DNA of 64,000 bases, taken from assembly GCA_026225945.1 (NCBI GenBank), contig JAMJFZ010001781.1, forward strand, positions 62,001-126,000, read 5' to 3'. The stretch comes from Cricetomys ansorgei. Its lineage: Eukaryota > Chordata > Mammalia > Rodentia > Nesomyidae. A program made the translations under genes and the position numbers. Below the pieces are notes generated by a model. The model saw only the letters and a list, made by a program, of their open reading frames with translations. It did no database searches and was not told where the DNA came from. Numbering within the stretch: position 1 is the first letter of the stretch; each line of letters starts with the position of its first letter. Shown piece after piece: positions 11,701 to 19,999 of this stretch.

Positions 11701-14700
11701 CTCCACCATATCCAGTTTGAGGTGTTAGAGAGAGAAGCCAGGGCTTCGTGAATTATAGACAAGCACTCTACAACTGAAATAACTCCCCAGCCCCAAACTT
11801 CCTTTTCAAGGGTCACCCTGACTCTAACCCTCTAAGCCTTCCACGTAGGTATAGGACTACTTCCCCAAACCCCTGCTCCCTGCCAGGTTCTTCAGAGCCC
11901 AGAATAAACACTCAGCTCTTCTCCCTGACCTGTGATGGAGACTACCATGTACACAGACCCCCTTAAATGGAGCTTCCTGGGTGACTGCAGCCCTGCCCTG
12001 TCACACAAACCCCCGTTCTAAGCTTGAAGGGTGCTTGATAGGTAGATAAGAGAAAGGTATTTGTAGGAGCCAAGGGTCACCACCTCCACCCCACGTCCCA
12101 AGAGAGCCCAGCACTCTGGAAGGCTGGATTTTCTACCCACTCTCCCAGGACTTACCTGAGAGCCGACAGCTGTTCAAGGGCCCAGCCACAGCAGGTCCAG
12201 GTCGTGGGACATCTGATGGGCCTTCGGCCTCTGACTCAGTAGTTCGAGAGCCCACATCTGAGACGTCACCCTCCTCCCCCTCAGTGCTGTGACGGCGCGG
12301 TCGGCGCTGCCAGTTCTGGATGGCCTGTCGTCGCAGGCCTGAACTACGAGGGGGCTGGGACCGCTCTGAACCACCGTTGGTAGCCTGGGCCCGTGAACCC
12401 AAGCCCCCCGGGCCACTGTCCTCCGAGGGCCCTTCCTCTGGCCGGGGCAGCTCCAGACTGTCACTGTCATAGCAGCCTGAGCTCTGGGATGCAGCTGGCA
12501 CACGACTGGAAGCCCTGGGGTGAGTGGGGGAGTGCATGGTGAAGGCCGAGGGATACCAGAATGCCCCAACTGCCCTTGTCCTTACCACCAGTCAAGGGTA
12601 GCCCACTGTCTTGCTTTCCAAAAGTTCTGTGAACATGGGAAGGCAGACTGGTGATACTAGGGGGGTAGGTATAGAAGATGAGCCTCTGATGGGCCAGCAG
12701 ACCTTCAGGGTGAGGGTAGGCTGTGTGGGACGGGCCAAGCCCGAGGCTTACCCTGTGCTGGGAGAAGAGCCATGCCGTGATACAGCGTATGTGCTTGGCA
12801 CAGCTGGGCCCGCATGGTGTTCTCGCTGCAGCCCCCAGAGTGGAAGGGAAAGGAAGGATGGGCAGAGGAGGCGAGAGAAGAAGGCAGTAGGAAAGAGAGG
12901 AAGATGGAGAGAAGAAAGGAAGGAAAGGAGAGAGAAGAAAAAAGTTGGGAAAGATGGACAAATGGACAGACAGACAGTCCAGACAGGCAGGCTCCCCAGT
13001 CCCCTCCCAAGCCACCCACCCAGCATCCCAGGGCCCAGCCTATGGCTTTTAGGCTCTCATTTGCAGGGAAGCAGAGATGAGCTTCTGAGGGCTGGGGCTA
13101 TTGAAGCAGCCTTGCCACAGCCTCAGAGCCAGCACTCCCGCCCTGTCTGTCCACCTCCCTCCCACTCTAGGCCTGGGGTTGCTCCTAGGGGAATAGGAAA
13201 GGAGGCAAAGTAGGGTGGCATATGGAAAGGCTATGGGGACCACATGAGCAGGTGAGGAGCCAGGGCAGGTACACACTCACCATTCTGCCTGGGCCTCTCA
13301 CCCCAGGCCCTGAGGCACTGCCCCCACCTCCTCGGCCCAAACTGGCACTGGGTGTGCTGCCACAGCTGCTGCTGATGACTTGCAACTGGCGCTCGGCCCT
13401 GTCCGCACGCTCCAGGAGCTCCTCGATGAACTGCTGCAGCCGCAGCTTGGCGCTTGCCTCCCGAGCTGCCGTCTCCTTCAGGAACTGGTCAATCTGCACC
13501 ACCTCCCTGGGCCAGGAGCAGTCTCTTACCCCCGGTCTCTAGCTGGGCTGCCCTCAAACCTCCCATTGGAGGACAGTCTGGCTAGTGGAGAGATAGCTGA
13601 CACAGTGGCCTAGGGTGTCTACTCACGGGCCCCTAGGTAATGACCAGCACAAAGGCCCACATACAATAAAAAAAAGGCAGCCACACAAGTTTCCACACAC
13701 AACTGGACACCCCTGTTAATACTGTCATGTTGACAGAATCTAGACTCACCCAGAAGACAAACCTCTGGACACATCTGTGAGGAAGTTTCTAGACTGGGTT
13801 AGCTGAGGTGGGAAGATCCACCCTAAATTTGGGTAGCATCACCCCATGACTTGAGGTCCCAGGCTGAGTCAAAAGTTGAAAGCAAGCTGGGCAGCAGCCT
13901 CCATCTCTCTGTTTCCTGTCTAGATACAACTGGACCAGCTGCCTCACACTCTTGAGCACATCCTTCCCGCCATGATAGATTGTGCGTCCTCAAACTGTGA
14001 GCCAAAATAAACCTGTTTTCCTTCAAATTGCTTTTTTTTAAATGTAATTTTATTACACGTGGCTGGAGAGATAGATACTCAGCCACTTGTTACTCTTGCA
14101 GAAGATCTGGGCTTAGTTGCCAGCACATACATACTGACTCACAACCACCTGTAACTCCAATTTCAGGGGATCTGACACCCTCTTCTGACCTCTGTGGGCA
14201 CCAGAAGTCATACATGCAAGAATGTATGATGTATGCAAGCATTTACTCATACACATAAAAATACTAAAAATAAATCTAAAACAAAAAATTAAATCTGTGC
14301 TCCAACACCTATACAGAGGCTGGAGACTTGTCTGAAGGAGTTGCTTCTCCCCACCCACCATGTGGGACCCTTTAAACTGCTTGTCTCAGGTATTTTGTCA
14401 CAAGAAAAATAACTGAATACACCTGTTCTTCACTGGCATAATCATAGGTATGCTCATTCCTACACACAAGTCTCCTCCAGGTGCATGCAGAGTCCTATAA
14501 ACAAAAGCAGATCTCCTCAGTTCCCTGGGGCCCCATAAACAGCCTCCTTACATAGGAACATGCGCAGGCACACACTGAGAGCCTCATAGTTATGAGCACA
14601 CATCCTCACTTGGCCCAGTACACAGTCCCCAGCATGTCCCTATGTATGCGATCATGTTCATTCTCAGGAATAAACTCACGCTCTGAAATACATGAAGAAC

Positions 14701-16406
14701 CATGGAGAATCAGGCCCACCAATCCACTCAACACATGCATGCACTCTCAGGAGCATCAAGATGTACTGAGTCACAACAACACAGAGAGAAACATACAGTA
14801 CTGCTACAGTTTGCCCCAGCATCACAGGTGTACATAAACACACAGCACACTCACAGTTAACCAAGTGTGTGTATCCAACATGAATCTGGCCATTCCTGCA
14901 CCCGTTAAAACATTTAATTCAGGTGCTGGGCACTGTTGAAGATACTGGGGAAACATAACTGAACAAAAGAAAAAAAAAAAAAAAAGGAAATCCCGGCCTG
15001 CATGATAATGGGGACAAACACACCCTCAGAGTTCATAAAGCTCCATTTGCGGCTGAAAAGGAGCAAAGGTAGAGGAAAGGTAAGTGTGGTGGTGCCTGGC
15101 AATAATACCAGTTCTTGTGAGACTGAGGCAAAGGCAGCCTGGGCTATACAGTGAGAATCTACGCCAGAGTTGTAGATGGATCCTTTAAGAAGATGAACAC
15201 GAAGTTTACTGATGACACAAGGACAGTGGTGGAGGTGGTAACCTGACCCCAGGGGGTGGGTTCAAGAGAGAACCAGAAATATAAGAAATGCCTTCAAGAA
15301 GCCAAGAGCAAATTGGTACAAGATCCTAACACCAAGCACTCTGAGGTCCCACATCACCGCCAGGACACCCACTGGCACCGCTACCACGGACTCATCTTAG
15401 AACTTAGGTTCCAAAGCCTTGCCACGTGGAGACATCCCAAGCAAGTACGGGAATAGGTGAGTGACATCCACGGACACCCACCCACTGGGCCCCCAGGGCC
15501 TACTCACTGCTGCTTGCGGCTCAGCTCCTGCTCCTTATGCACCAGGTCCTGCTTAAGCGAGGCCAGCAGCTCCACGCTCACGTCCACTTGGCGCGAGAGC
15601 TCAGATGCACGCTCCTCCAGCTCCTCCTTCTCACGTCCCAGCCGTGCACTCTCCTGTCGTGCAGTCTCCAATTCTGCCGCCTTGCGCTCCAGCTCTGCCT
15701 GTAGCCGGCCCACCTGGCCCGCGATCTTCTGCTCCACCTCCTCGCTCAGCCGCTCCAGCCTCCGGTCCACCTCCAGCTTCTCCAGCGCACGGATCTTGAG
15801 GCGTGCCAAGCCCTCTTCGTAGGCAACATCGGCAGGCGATGGCGACGCGGGCGATGCGGAGGCGGGCCCCGAACAAGGACCAGGCCCCGGGCCGGGTGGC
15901 GGCGTCGAGCAGGCCGAGGATGCCACAGACTTGCGCGCGAATAGTTCACCAAGTGGGATTTCGATCTCGCGTAGCGCGTAGCGCGCGGCGGGCACGAGCC
16001 CTGGCTCGGCCAGCTCCTCGCAGGGCAGGCTGGCGGGCACCAGGTCGCTGGGGAAGTGCGCCAGCGGCGCGTGGTGGTGATGGTGGTGCAGCAGGTGCGG
16101 CCCCGCGGGCGCCGGCCCCGCCGCCTGCTCCTTGCCCTGGAAGGACGTGCTCTCGAAGACCTCGCGCCGGGCCCCGGGTACCGCCAGCAGGGCGGCGGGC
16201 TCAGGCGTCAGCGGGAAGCCGGAGGCTGCGGCGGCGGCAGCTGCAGCGGCGGCTGCGCCGTCGCAGATGCTGTTGGTCTTGGAGAGGATGTAGAGCGTCT
16301 CGTAGGTGTGGCTGTACTCCAAGTGCGCGCGCAGCGAAGACAGGCTCCGGAAGCGCTTGTGCTCCCCGCAGCGCGGGCAGCGGTACGGCAGGTCCAGCGA
16401 GGCCAT
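5683..16406 (-). CDS. Fbxo41: Fbxo41: F-box only protein 41 (12 coding exons, 873 aa)
   Basis: The CDS joins, on the minus strand, 16406-15508, 13506-13281, 12825-12752, 12514-12156, 11358-11117, 10935-10820, 10700-10548, 10407-10312, 8508-8390, 8216-8058, 5962-5847 and 5745-5683. All junctions are GT-AG and in phase; the total is 2,622 nt, or 873 codons plus TAA, the length I recall for the mouse protein. Domains: an N-terminal C2H2-like finger (C10, C13, H28, H33), an Ala tract, a His6 tract, a long coiled coil (about 205-375), a Ser/Pro-rich linker, an F-box (about 547-592) and a leucine-rich-like C-terminal half. F-box proteins recruit substrates to SKP1-CUL1 ubiquitin ligases. FBXO41 is reported as neuron-enriched and needed in cerebellar development (family knowledge, not visible here). 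The start ATG has a strong Kozak context (GCCATGG). Confidence 0.95.
5847..5962 (-). CDS. Fbxo41: Fbxo41 exon 12
   Basis: Encodes SICRNLKSIVVQIGIADYFK then EPSSPEAQKLFEDMVTKLQ. The acceptor is CTCAG|GCAT and the donor CAG|GTAAGA, ending in phase 0. The intron to the last exon is only 101 bp. Confidence 0.95.
6452..6555 (+). repeat. Old B1-like SINE, diverged
   Basis: The order 'ctactcaagaggctaaggc ... gcctgcctggatagcttagtgagactttg' and an A-rich tail follow the B1 pattern, with many substitutions. Confidence 0.55.
6557..6695 (+). repeat. SINE B1
   Basis: Shows the B1 head (GTGGTGGCGCACGCCTTTAAT), the central 'gtgagttcgaggccagc' and the 'aaaaaccgtatctcg' end. A G-run follows. Confidence 0.85.
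7533..7754 (+). mobile_element. URR1-like hAT-type non-autonomous DNA transposon
   Basis: The 222-bp element starts CAGTGGTTCTCAGCC and ends GGCTGAGAGCCACTG, forming near-perfect inverted termini. The internal 'ggggtcgcgacc' near the right end is a hallmark of the rodent URR1 family as I recall it. It is flanked by 8-bp direct repeats cactacaa (7525-7532) and cactacag (7755-7762), 7 of 8 identical, as expected for hAT insertions. No transposase is encoded. It lies inside an Fbxo41 intron. Confidence 0.88.
7790..7905 (+). repeat. Partial copy of unnamed 'family A' repeat
   Basis: The segment 'ctgtaagtaagcccaataaac...cctagttgggct' matches the 3' portion of the copies at 24830-25130 and 39895-40320 (complement). 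It carries the same CAATAAA with a downstream 'gttg' word. Confidence 0.55.
8058..8216 (-). CDS. Fbxo41: Fbxo41 exon 11: leucine-rich-like repeats
   Basis: Encodes ARNCMRLQVLELDHVSEITQ, EVAAEVCREGLKGLEMLVLT and ATPVTPKALLHFN. The LQVLELD and LEMLVLT segments repeat with leucine-rich spacing. The acceptor is CCTAG|CAAG and the donor AACA|GTGAGC. Confidence 0.95.
8390..8508 (-). CDS. Fbxo41: Fbxo41 exon 10: leucine-rich-like repeats
   Basis: Encodes (C)QQPTRFSNRCLQMIGRCWPH then LRALGVGGAGCGVQGLASL, a typical cysteine-containing leucine-rich repeat turn. The acceptor is TTTCAG|CCAG and the donor CTTG|GTGAGT; 119 nt. Confidence 0.94.
8509..10311 (-). other. Fbxo41: Fbxo41 intron 9
   Basis: A 1.8 kb intron. 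SINE-like remnants lie at about 8930-9000, 9010-9155 (B4/RSINE-like, complement), 9685-9790 (B1-like, complement) and 9962-10125 (B3/B2-like, forward, ending in a short TA repeat). The rest is unremarkable. Confidence 0.6.
9962..10125 (+). repeat. B3/B2-like SINE
   Basis: Starts 'ggctgtcaggatggctcag' and continues 'gtgggtaaaggcacttgcc', the tRNA-derived head, then a tail ending in (TA)n at about 10,112-10,124. Confidence 0.7.
10312..10407 (-). CDS. Fbxo41: Fbxo41 exon 9
   Basis: Encodes SATDPVGHEVIWALGAGCRE followed by IVSLQVAPLHPC across the junction. The acceptor is CCACAG|GAGT and the donor TG|GTGAGC; 96 nt in the correct phase. Confidence 0.93.
10548..10700 (-). CDS. Fbxo41: Fbxo41 exon 8: leucine-rich-like repeat region
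   Basis: Encodes GCLEAGLESLLKAAGGNLLI, then LRISHCPNILTDRSLWLASC and YCRALQAVTYR. The L-x-x-L-x-I-x-x-C spacing resembles the cysteine-containing leucine-rich repeats of F-box proteins. The acceptor is CCCCAG|GGGC and the donor AG|GTGGGT. Confidence 0.94.
10820..10935 (-). CDS. Fbxo41: Fbxo41 exon 7
   Basis: Encodes FLAMLAQWCTQAHSLTLQNL and then a Lys/Arg/Glu-rich segment KPRQRGKKESKEEYARST. The acceptor is CTCAG|TTCC and the donor CG|GTGAGG. It starts the leucine-rich-like region after the F-box. Confidence 0.93.
11117..11358 (-). CDS. Fbxo41: Fbxo41 exon 6: F-box domain
   Basis: Encodes the basic linker RPEGGSGRGRR, then SPEILKMRAALFCIFTYLDT and VCRDWRFVARHPAVW. The L/I-x-x-I/L-F-x-Y-L core and the WRxxA...W segment are the SKP1-binding F-box pattern. 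The acceptor is CTCCAG|CCCG and the donor AAG|GTGCCT (a slightly weak donor lacking the usual A at +3). Phase 0 end. Confidence 0.95.
11359..12155 (-). other. Fbxo41: Fbxo41 intron 5 with SINE remnants
   Basis: The segment about 11,585-11,790 is a complement-strand B1/B4-like element followed by an ID-like piece ('acaagcactctacaactga'). Nothing else was recognised in this intron. Confidence 0.6.
12156..12514 (-). CDS. Fbxo41: Fbxo41 exon 5: Ser/Pro/Glu-rich linker
   Basis: Encodes ASSRVPAASQSSGCYDSDSLEL... through RRPRRHSTEGEEGDVSDVG to SCRLS. This is an acidic, low-complexity linker with likely phosphorylation sites (SDS, DVSD, TESE). The acceptor is CCCCAG|GGCT and the donor TCAG|GTAAGT; 359 nt. 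Confidence 0.93.
12752..12825 (-). CDS. Fbxo41: Fbxo41 exon 4 (74 nt, after a long polypyrimidine tract)
   Basis: Encodes REHHAGPAVPSTYAVSRHGS and ends SPSTG across the junction. The acceptor is CTGCAG|CGAG and the donor GG|GTAAGC. Its length is not a multiple of three, so skipping would shift the frame. An exceptionally long pyrimidine-rich run precedes it on the coding strand (see the finding at 12838-12959). Confidence 0.93.
12838..12959 (-). promoter_or_regulatory. Fbxo41: Long polypyrimidine tract (coding strand) before Fbxo41 exon 4
   Basis: The + strand is almost entirely A/G across about 120 bases, so the pre-mRNA carries an unusually long CU-rich run ending about 13 nt before the exon 4 acceptor. 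It includes several CUU/UCU words of the type bound by PTB-family splicing regulators. Function inferred. Confidence 0.5.
13281..13506 (-). CDS. Fbxo41: Fbxo41 exon 3: end of coiled coil
   Basis: Reads (Q)EVVQIDQFLKETAAREASAK..., continuing the coiled coil, then a Gly/Ser-rich stretch ending GPGRM. The acceptor is CAG|GGAGG and the donor ATG|GTGAGT, ending in phase 0; 226 nt. Confidence 0.95.
13790..14045 (+). repeat. Partial 'family B' rodent repeat
   Basis: The right end shows 'gagccaaaataaacctg' and 'ttccttcaaattgctt', matching the 3' portion of the copies at 48915-49270 and 60745-61280. Confidence 0.6.
14055..14285 (+). repeat. SINE B3
   Basis: Head 'tggctggagagatagatac'; middle 'cacaaccacctgtaactcc' and 'aggggatctgacaccctct'; tail 'ataaaaatactaaaaataaa'. 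Confidence 0.8.
15508..16406 (-). CDS. Fbxo41: Fbxo41 exon 2: zinc finger, Ala/His tracts, coiled coil
   Basis: This is the first coding exon. It starts MASLDLPYRCPRCGEHKRF and carries the finger C-x2-C-x14-H-x4-H. Next come about 11 alanines after Asp49-Gly50, then a run of six histidines, then a heptad-rich segment (EKLEVDRRLERLSEEVEQK onward). The exon is very GC-rich and lies in its own CpG-dense block. It ends in phase 2 (CA|G) at a GTGAGT donor. The upstream acceptor AG is at 16547-16546, so the exon's non-coding part is 16545-16407. Confidence 0.95.
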
Positions 16407-16545
16407 GGCCCCGCCGTCCTCCGAACGCGCCGGCTCCACCGCGGCCGCCTCGTCGGTCAGCCAGGCGCGCTCATGGAGGGCCGCGGATGGGCCCGGACTG
16501 CGGGATCAGGGTGGCTCTGGTCACCAATAGCCAGGGCTCGGGAAG
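16407..16545 (-). other. Fbxo41: Fbxo41 exon 2 5' UTR with a 5-codon upstream ORF
   Basis: The acceptor CTTCTAG (AG at 16547-16546) follows a pyrimidine run. Between it and the start ATG lies one upstream ATG (16474-16472) followed after four codons by TGA (16459-16457). The encoded peptide is MSAPG. It ends 50 nt before the main ATG, so it could modulate initiation. Confidence 0.7.
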
Positions 16546-16864
16546 CTAGAAGAGAGAAGTGAGACTCAGCAGCAGCCTGCTAGCCCTGCTCCACCGACCA
16601 CTCTCAGGTCCAGCAACCCCGTGCCCTACGCAGTGGGGAATTGATGTGCCCAGGACGGGGGAGCCAGAGCAGGCCTGTAGCCACACAAAAGTCTGATCTG
16701 GGACCTGTATGTGAGAGTGCGACTTTCCCCCGGAAGTAGAAGGACTATGGCACTCCAGCCCAGCAAGGCAAACTGTTTACCACTGAGATGGAGTCTAGGC
16801 TGGCCTCCTGCCTTCCAAGTGCTGACATTACTAGGCCTGTTTTAATTAAGACTGTTTGTCTGAG

Positions 16865-17085
16865 GAGACTAGAGAAATGGCTCAGTAGTTAAGAGCACTT
16901 GTTGCTCTTGCACAGTACCTGGGTTGGTTCCCAGAACACATAACGGTTCCCAACCATTCTAATTCCAGTTCCAGGGGATCCATTGTGGTCTTCTGACCTC
17001 CCTGGCACTAGGCAAGCACATGGTACACATACATAGATGAAGGCAAAACACTCATACACCGAAAATAAACATTTTTAATTTTTAA
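16865..17085 (+). repeat. SINE B3
   Basis: Head 'gactagagaaatggctcag'; middle 'ttccaggggatccattgtgg'; tail 'gaaaataaacattttt'. Confidence 0.8.
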
Positions 17086-17104
17086 AGAAATGTTTGTCTT
17101 TTAA

Positions 17105-17750
17105 AAAAAAAATGTCAATGGGCAGGTGCTTGTAATCCCAGCACTTGGGAGGTAAAGTCTCAAGAGGATGAGACATTCACGATCATCCTCATATACAAAC
17201 AGGTACAGCTGGCCTGATCTACAAAGACTGACTCACAGAAACAAAAATGAATTATTACTGCTATTATAAAGGGTTGTTTTTTTGTTGTTGTTTTGTTTTT
17301 TGACAGGGTCTTATTCCCTGAACTTGCTGGCTGGGAACTCACAATGTAACTCAGACTGGCCTCTAAAGCCCCGAGAGTACAAGCATGAGTCAGTGTGCCT
17401 AGCTTACAGGGAATAATTTTAATTACAATGATTCCCAATCTACAGCACTCGGGAGGCAGAGGCAGTTGGATCTCTGTGAGTTCAAGGCCAGCCTGGTCTA
17501 CAGGGTGAGTTCCAGGACAGCCAGGGTTACAATAGGGAAACTCTGTCTCAAAAAATAAAAACAAACAACAACAAAACAAAATAAAATCACAATGATTCCT
17601 AATCTAGAAAAAATGCCCAAGCGCTCTTCAACAGCAGAATGGGATCCAGGTGTGGTGGCATGTTTTTAATCCCAGCACTCAGTAGGCCAAGACAGGTGAA
17701 TTGCCAAATGAGGATTGTTACAGAATTAAGATCTCAAATAAAATAATAGA
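17105..17750. repeat. Cluster of B1-type SINEs in both orientations
   Basis: Four pieces: about 17,118-17,230 (+, partial), 17,275-17,410 (-), 17,430-17,580 (+, good copy with an A-rich CAACAA tail) and 17,640-17,745 (+, partial). Opposite-facing copies could pair in the pre-mRNA. Confidence 0.7.
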
Positions 17751-18039
17751 ATGGATCAATTATGGTATGTTCATAATGGACTGCTACTCTATAGTAAGAA
17801 AGGAGCTAGTATCCATAACAACATAGATGAATCTGTTTAGTACTGCATACAGCAAAGGAGCCGACAGTACACACTGCAGGATTCCAGAGCTGGAAGGCAA
17901 GAACAGACGAAACTGATGGTGACACAGATCGGAATAGAGGTTTCATGAACTGGGAAGGAGCAGGAAGGAATCTTGTGTGCTGCTGAGAATGTTCTGTCGT
18001 TTGATCGGGGTTGTGTTTGTGCATGCCTGTGTGTATCAT

Positions 18040-19040
18040 CAGAACATCAGTACGTGTACACGAACCCTGGCGTATTTCATGTACCCTAGCTCATGTATGT
18101 GACACCTAAAAAGGTCCTCAAACAGATACTTAATTTTTGTCTTCCCATCTGTCATGCTGGCCAGAACTGCACGCACAGGGACCAGGATGCTTGTGTAGCT
18201 ATGATGGTGGAGGTGGCACTGTCCCCATTCCACCATTCCACACACTTATACCCTTTCCCCAATCTTGGACGAGGTTAGGGTGGCCTTCAATGAGTGTTCC
18301 TGCCCTTCCTTCCGAGGGCCCTTTCCTCTCACAACATTCCTGGCAAGGAGCGCACCCATTCTTTCACCTGGTCTCCTTCCTCCTCAACTCCTGCCGCCCG
18401 TCCTCCCACCTGTGGCTCCTCCCCTCCCCCTCTCTCCTGAGCGCTCCAGTTATCTCACTGGCTTCTTTTGTTAGCTGTCTGAATGCATGCTCCATGCACC
18501 CTCTAATGACAGTCCAGTTGTCATCAAGACCTTTGCCTTCTTTATCTGTTGCCGATGCTCCTTCTTCACAGGCTGCCATGAGACTGCCCAGGGCGGGTTT
18601 TCCTCTGCGTTCTGTGACTTTCTGTCTTTAACTGACTCTAGCCTCTTTGTGGGATATCCCCACTGCCTCTCTCTGCTCCCCTGACTCACACCTGGAAGCT
18701 GTTCTCAGCTCCACCTCTCCTTCCTGATGGACTCTGACATTTCCTCATGGATATATAGAAACATCGCTTCCCATGGCTCCCCAGCACCTAGCCGCCCCCT
18801 CTTTTTAGCACTCTGTTTTGATCCTGGGGAGTCAGTCTTCTTTTTCTACTCTCTCAGTCCACCCATGTGGACTGGGGCATATGACCAACTCCCTTTTCTT
18901 GCTTACACTGTAATAGTGAGTTGGGTCTGTGTTCCTTGTACTAGGAAATAAATTGTAACTGAGACATTAAAAGATAGAGATGGATTCCGTTTTCAAATCA
19001 TAGACCCTGTGGGAGTTAGTGACTTTTCCCCTTTTACATT
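18040..19040. other. Intronic stretch without recognised features
   Basis: Mostly pyrimidine-rich unique sequence (18.27-18.72 kb). Short open frames occur on both strands without similarity I recognise. Confidence 0.5.
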
Positions 19041-19044
19041 TAAT

Positions 19045-19240
19045 CCACTTATTTTGTGTTGGGTGGGGTGGGTGATCATGTCATGGTACACACGTGGAGG
19101 TCAGAAGTCAACCTGTGGGAATCAGTTCCTTCCTCCCACCATATGGGATCCAGGGTCGAACTTAGGTTGTTAGGCTTTGTGGTAGTGGTCTTTACCTGCT
19201 CAGCACCTTTACCCACTGAGCAATCTCCCTGGCTCTCTGA
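19045..19240 (-). repeat. SINE B3/B2-like
   Basis: On the + strand 'cacgtggaggtcagaagtc ... acccactgagcaatctccc' is the complement of the B3 head and middle. Confidence 0.7.
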
Positions 19241-19309
19241 TGGTTATGCTGTCTCTTTCACAGAATTTAGAATCATCTGAGAAACAGGCTTCTGGGGAAT
19301 TTTGACTTC

Positions 19310-19580
19310 AGTTGTTGAGGTGGGAAAAAACTGTCCACTGTGGATGAAACTGTGGGATTTCTAGGATCCCACTGTGGAATCCTAGACTGTATAAACGGAG
19401 AAAAAACTGAACATCAGCTTGCCTGCAATCCTGTTTCCTGATCCTGAAATGTAGTCAGCTGCTTCAGGATCCTGCTACCTTAAATTCCCCACAATGATGG
19501 GTGGTACCTTCAACTTTGAGCTAAAGTAAAACCTTTCTCCTTTAAATTGTTTTTGTTAAGAGTGTTTTATCATAATAACA
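19310..19580 (+). repeat. Possible 'family B' rodent repeat, diverged
   Basis: The right part 'gagctaaagtaaaacctttc...tttaaattg...ttttatcataataac' parallels the 3' ends of other family B copies in this window. Confidence 0.45.
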
Positions 19581-19629
19581 AGAAAAGAAAAGAAATTAAG
19601 AAAGGGGAGTGTAAAACATTACACTCTCC

Positions 19630-19790
19630 AATCAAAAGTTGGTGAATGTCTGCCTTTAATCCCAATATTCAAGAAACAGAGGCAGATGGATCTCTGTGGG
19701 TTGGAGGCCAGCCTGGTCTACCTAGTGAGCTCCAGGGCAGCCAAGGCTAGCTACATAGTAAGACCTTGCTTCAAAATACAAAGAAATTTA
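19630..19790 (+). repeat. SINE B1
   Basis: Shows 'ctgcctttaatccc', 'ggcagatggatctctgtggg', 'ggaggccagcctggtctacc' and an A-rich end. Confidence 0.8.
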
Positions 19791-19999
19791 CAAAAAGTTG
19801 GTGAACCTTGTCATAACAGCAAATCAGCTGATTAAACTGTTATTCACAGCCCCTGGAGCTGAGGCCATGTCCCCACAAAGGCTGCTACATTAGCAGAGAA
19901 CCATTAGGATGTTGTGAGGTGCTGCGGTCTTGCCTGTGGCCTCTTCGGTAAAGTCAAACAAGACCCACTTCAGCCATGCTGAAAGCCAAAGGAGAAAAT

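Larger units (their letters stand above)
13507..15507 (-). other. Fbxo41: Fbxo41 intron 2, repeat-rich
   Basis: This 2.0 kb intron contains a 'family B' fragment (about 13,790-14,045), a B3 SINE (14,055-14,285), an A-run near 14,966-14,985 and a B1-like piece near 15,080-15,175. The 14.4-14.9 kb part holds many short ACAC/CACA words and no gene. Confidence 0.65.

Noticed and set aside
12611..13213. 200-aa + strand open frame across Fbxo41 introns and exon 4
   Set aside because: It runs through the purine-rich tract (Lys/Glu/Arg low complexity) antisense to a confirmed gene.
15803..16562. Long + strand open frames (168 and 248 aa) opposite Fbxo41 exon 2
   Set aside because: They are antisense shadows of a very GC-rich coding exon. 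Their composition (Arg/Pro/Ala/Gly) and lack of family similarity fit chance.
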